The notes under the pieces were generated by a model. It saw only the letters and a program-made list of their open reading frames with translations. It did no database searches and was not told where the DNA came from. From Acinetobacter sp. ANC 7912 (GTDB lineage: Bacteria > Pseudomonadota > Gammaproteobacteria > Pseudomonadales > Moraxellaceae), in NCBI RefSeq assembly GCF_039862785.1, contig NZ_CP156795.1, positions 1,054,001 to 1,118,000 on the forward strand: DNA of 64,000 nt. The letters are read 5' to 3'. How positions within the stretch are numbered: the stretch's first letter is position 1; the number at the start of each line of letters is the position of its first letter. Both the position numbers and the translations under genes were made by a program. Positions 63,798 through 64,000 of this stretch are shown piece after piece.

Positions 63798-64000
63798 TTA
63801 TTTCACCCAGCCCATTTGGATAAATGGCGCAAACAGAAATTTGTGAATCATCAAAATAAAATTCATCAATTTGTCTTGGTACTTCCACCAGATTGGTAAG
63901 CCAGCCAGATTCACGACCAATGCAATGATAAAAGCACCGGCCATATCAATCGGGAAATGCACTCCGACATAAATCCGTGACCAGGCTACTAACCAGGCTG
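63798..64000 (-). CDS. PAP2 family phosphatase, C-terminal part only
   Basis: The frame runs off the right edge. About 67 residues are visible. They include the third PAP2 motif, SRIYVGVHFPIDMAGA (the Ser-Arg, His and Asp of SR-x5-H-x3-D), and a transmembrane helix, and the protein ends FIQMGWVK. It is an integral membrane phosphatase of lipid or undecaprenyl phosphates; which one cannot be told. Confidence 0.8.
   Translation of the reverse strand, partial: AWLVAWSRIYVGVHFPIDMAGAFIIALVVNLAGLPIWWKYQDKLMNFILMIHKFLFAPFIQMGWVK

Overview
The window looks like Acinetobacter chromosome, probably a non-baumannii species. This is inferred from protein character and gene clusters, not from a database search. 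Typical housekeeping blocks are trpGDC without trpE, ubiC-ubiA, lipA next to sthA, obgE-proB, a gap gene with a long N-terminal extension, and several acyl-CoA and aromatic-type catabolic genes. Base composition is moderate to low GC, and most units end in clear intrinsic terminators.

Layout. 1-8.7 kb: the 3' part of fadH, tRNA-Ser, a methyltransferase, a pirin, an IS3 element, an L,D-transpeptidase, hemE and a DUF817 membrane protein. 8.8-19.4 kb: an IS30 element sitting in the start of a DUF3015 gene, an Lnb_N/DUF4105 protein, a globin-coupled diguanylate cyclase, DUF4385, a cupin, folE, an Smr protein and trpGDC. 19.6-30.4 kb: an IS982 element, glnA with a sigma54 promoter and NtrC-like sites, ubiCA, a nested IS605/IS4/IS4 block, and a lipoprotein esterase. 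30.4-41.7 kb: four tRNA-Asn genes in two pairs, sodB, a Nif3-like protein, a DegS-like protease, fadE and lipA, with two nearly identical IS4-family copies and a decayed carboxymuconolactone decarboxylase gene. 41.9-52 kb: sthA, a cysteine-rich copper-storage protein, a TauD dioxygenase, an MFS transporter, a long OmpW, a PAS-GGDEF protein, an IS1595 element, a macro-domain-like protein and several very small membrane proteins. 52-64 kb: uvrB, a lipocalin, an EamA transporter, gap, an HxlR regulator, an EEP-family gene split by an IS5-family element, an MFS transporter, obgE-proB and the end of a PAP2 phosphatase.

The main theme is a dense load of insertion sequences: ten elements from seven families in 64 kb, most with readable inverted repeats and target duplications. 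Both IS4-family element types have inserted into the loops of DNA hairpins. Two copies of one type split the terminators of the degS-like gene and lipA. A tandem pair of the other type split the left-end hairpin of an IS605 element. At all three sites the target duplication is itself a palindrome centred on the hairpin loop. The elements also carry hairpins at or just before their transposase start codons, and one type has inward-facing terminators at both ends. Together these suggest low-cost landing sites plus insulation from neighbouring transcription. No CRISPR array, prophage or defence island was seen.
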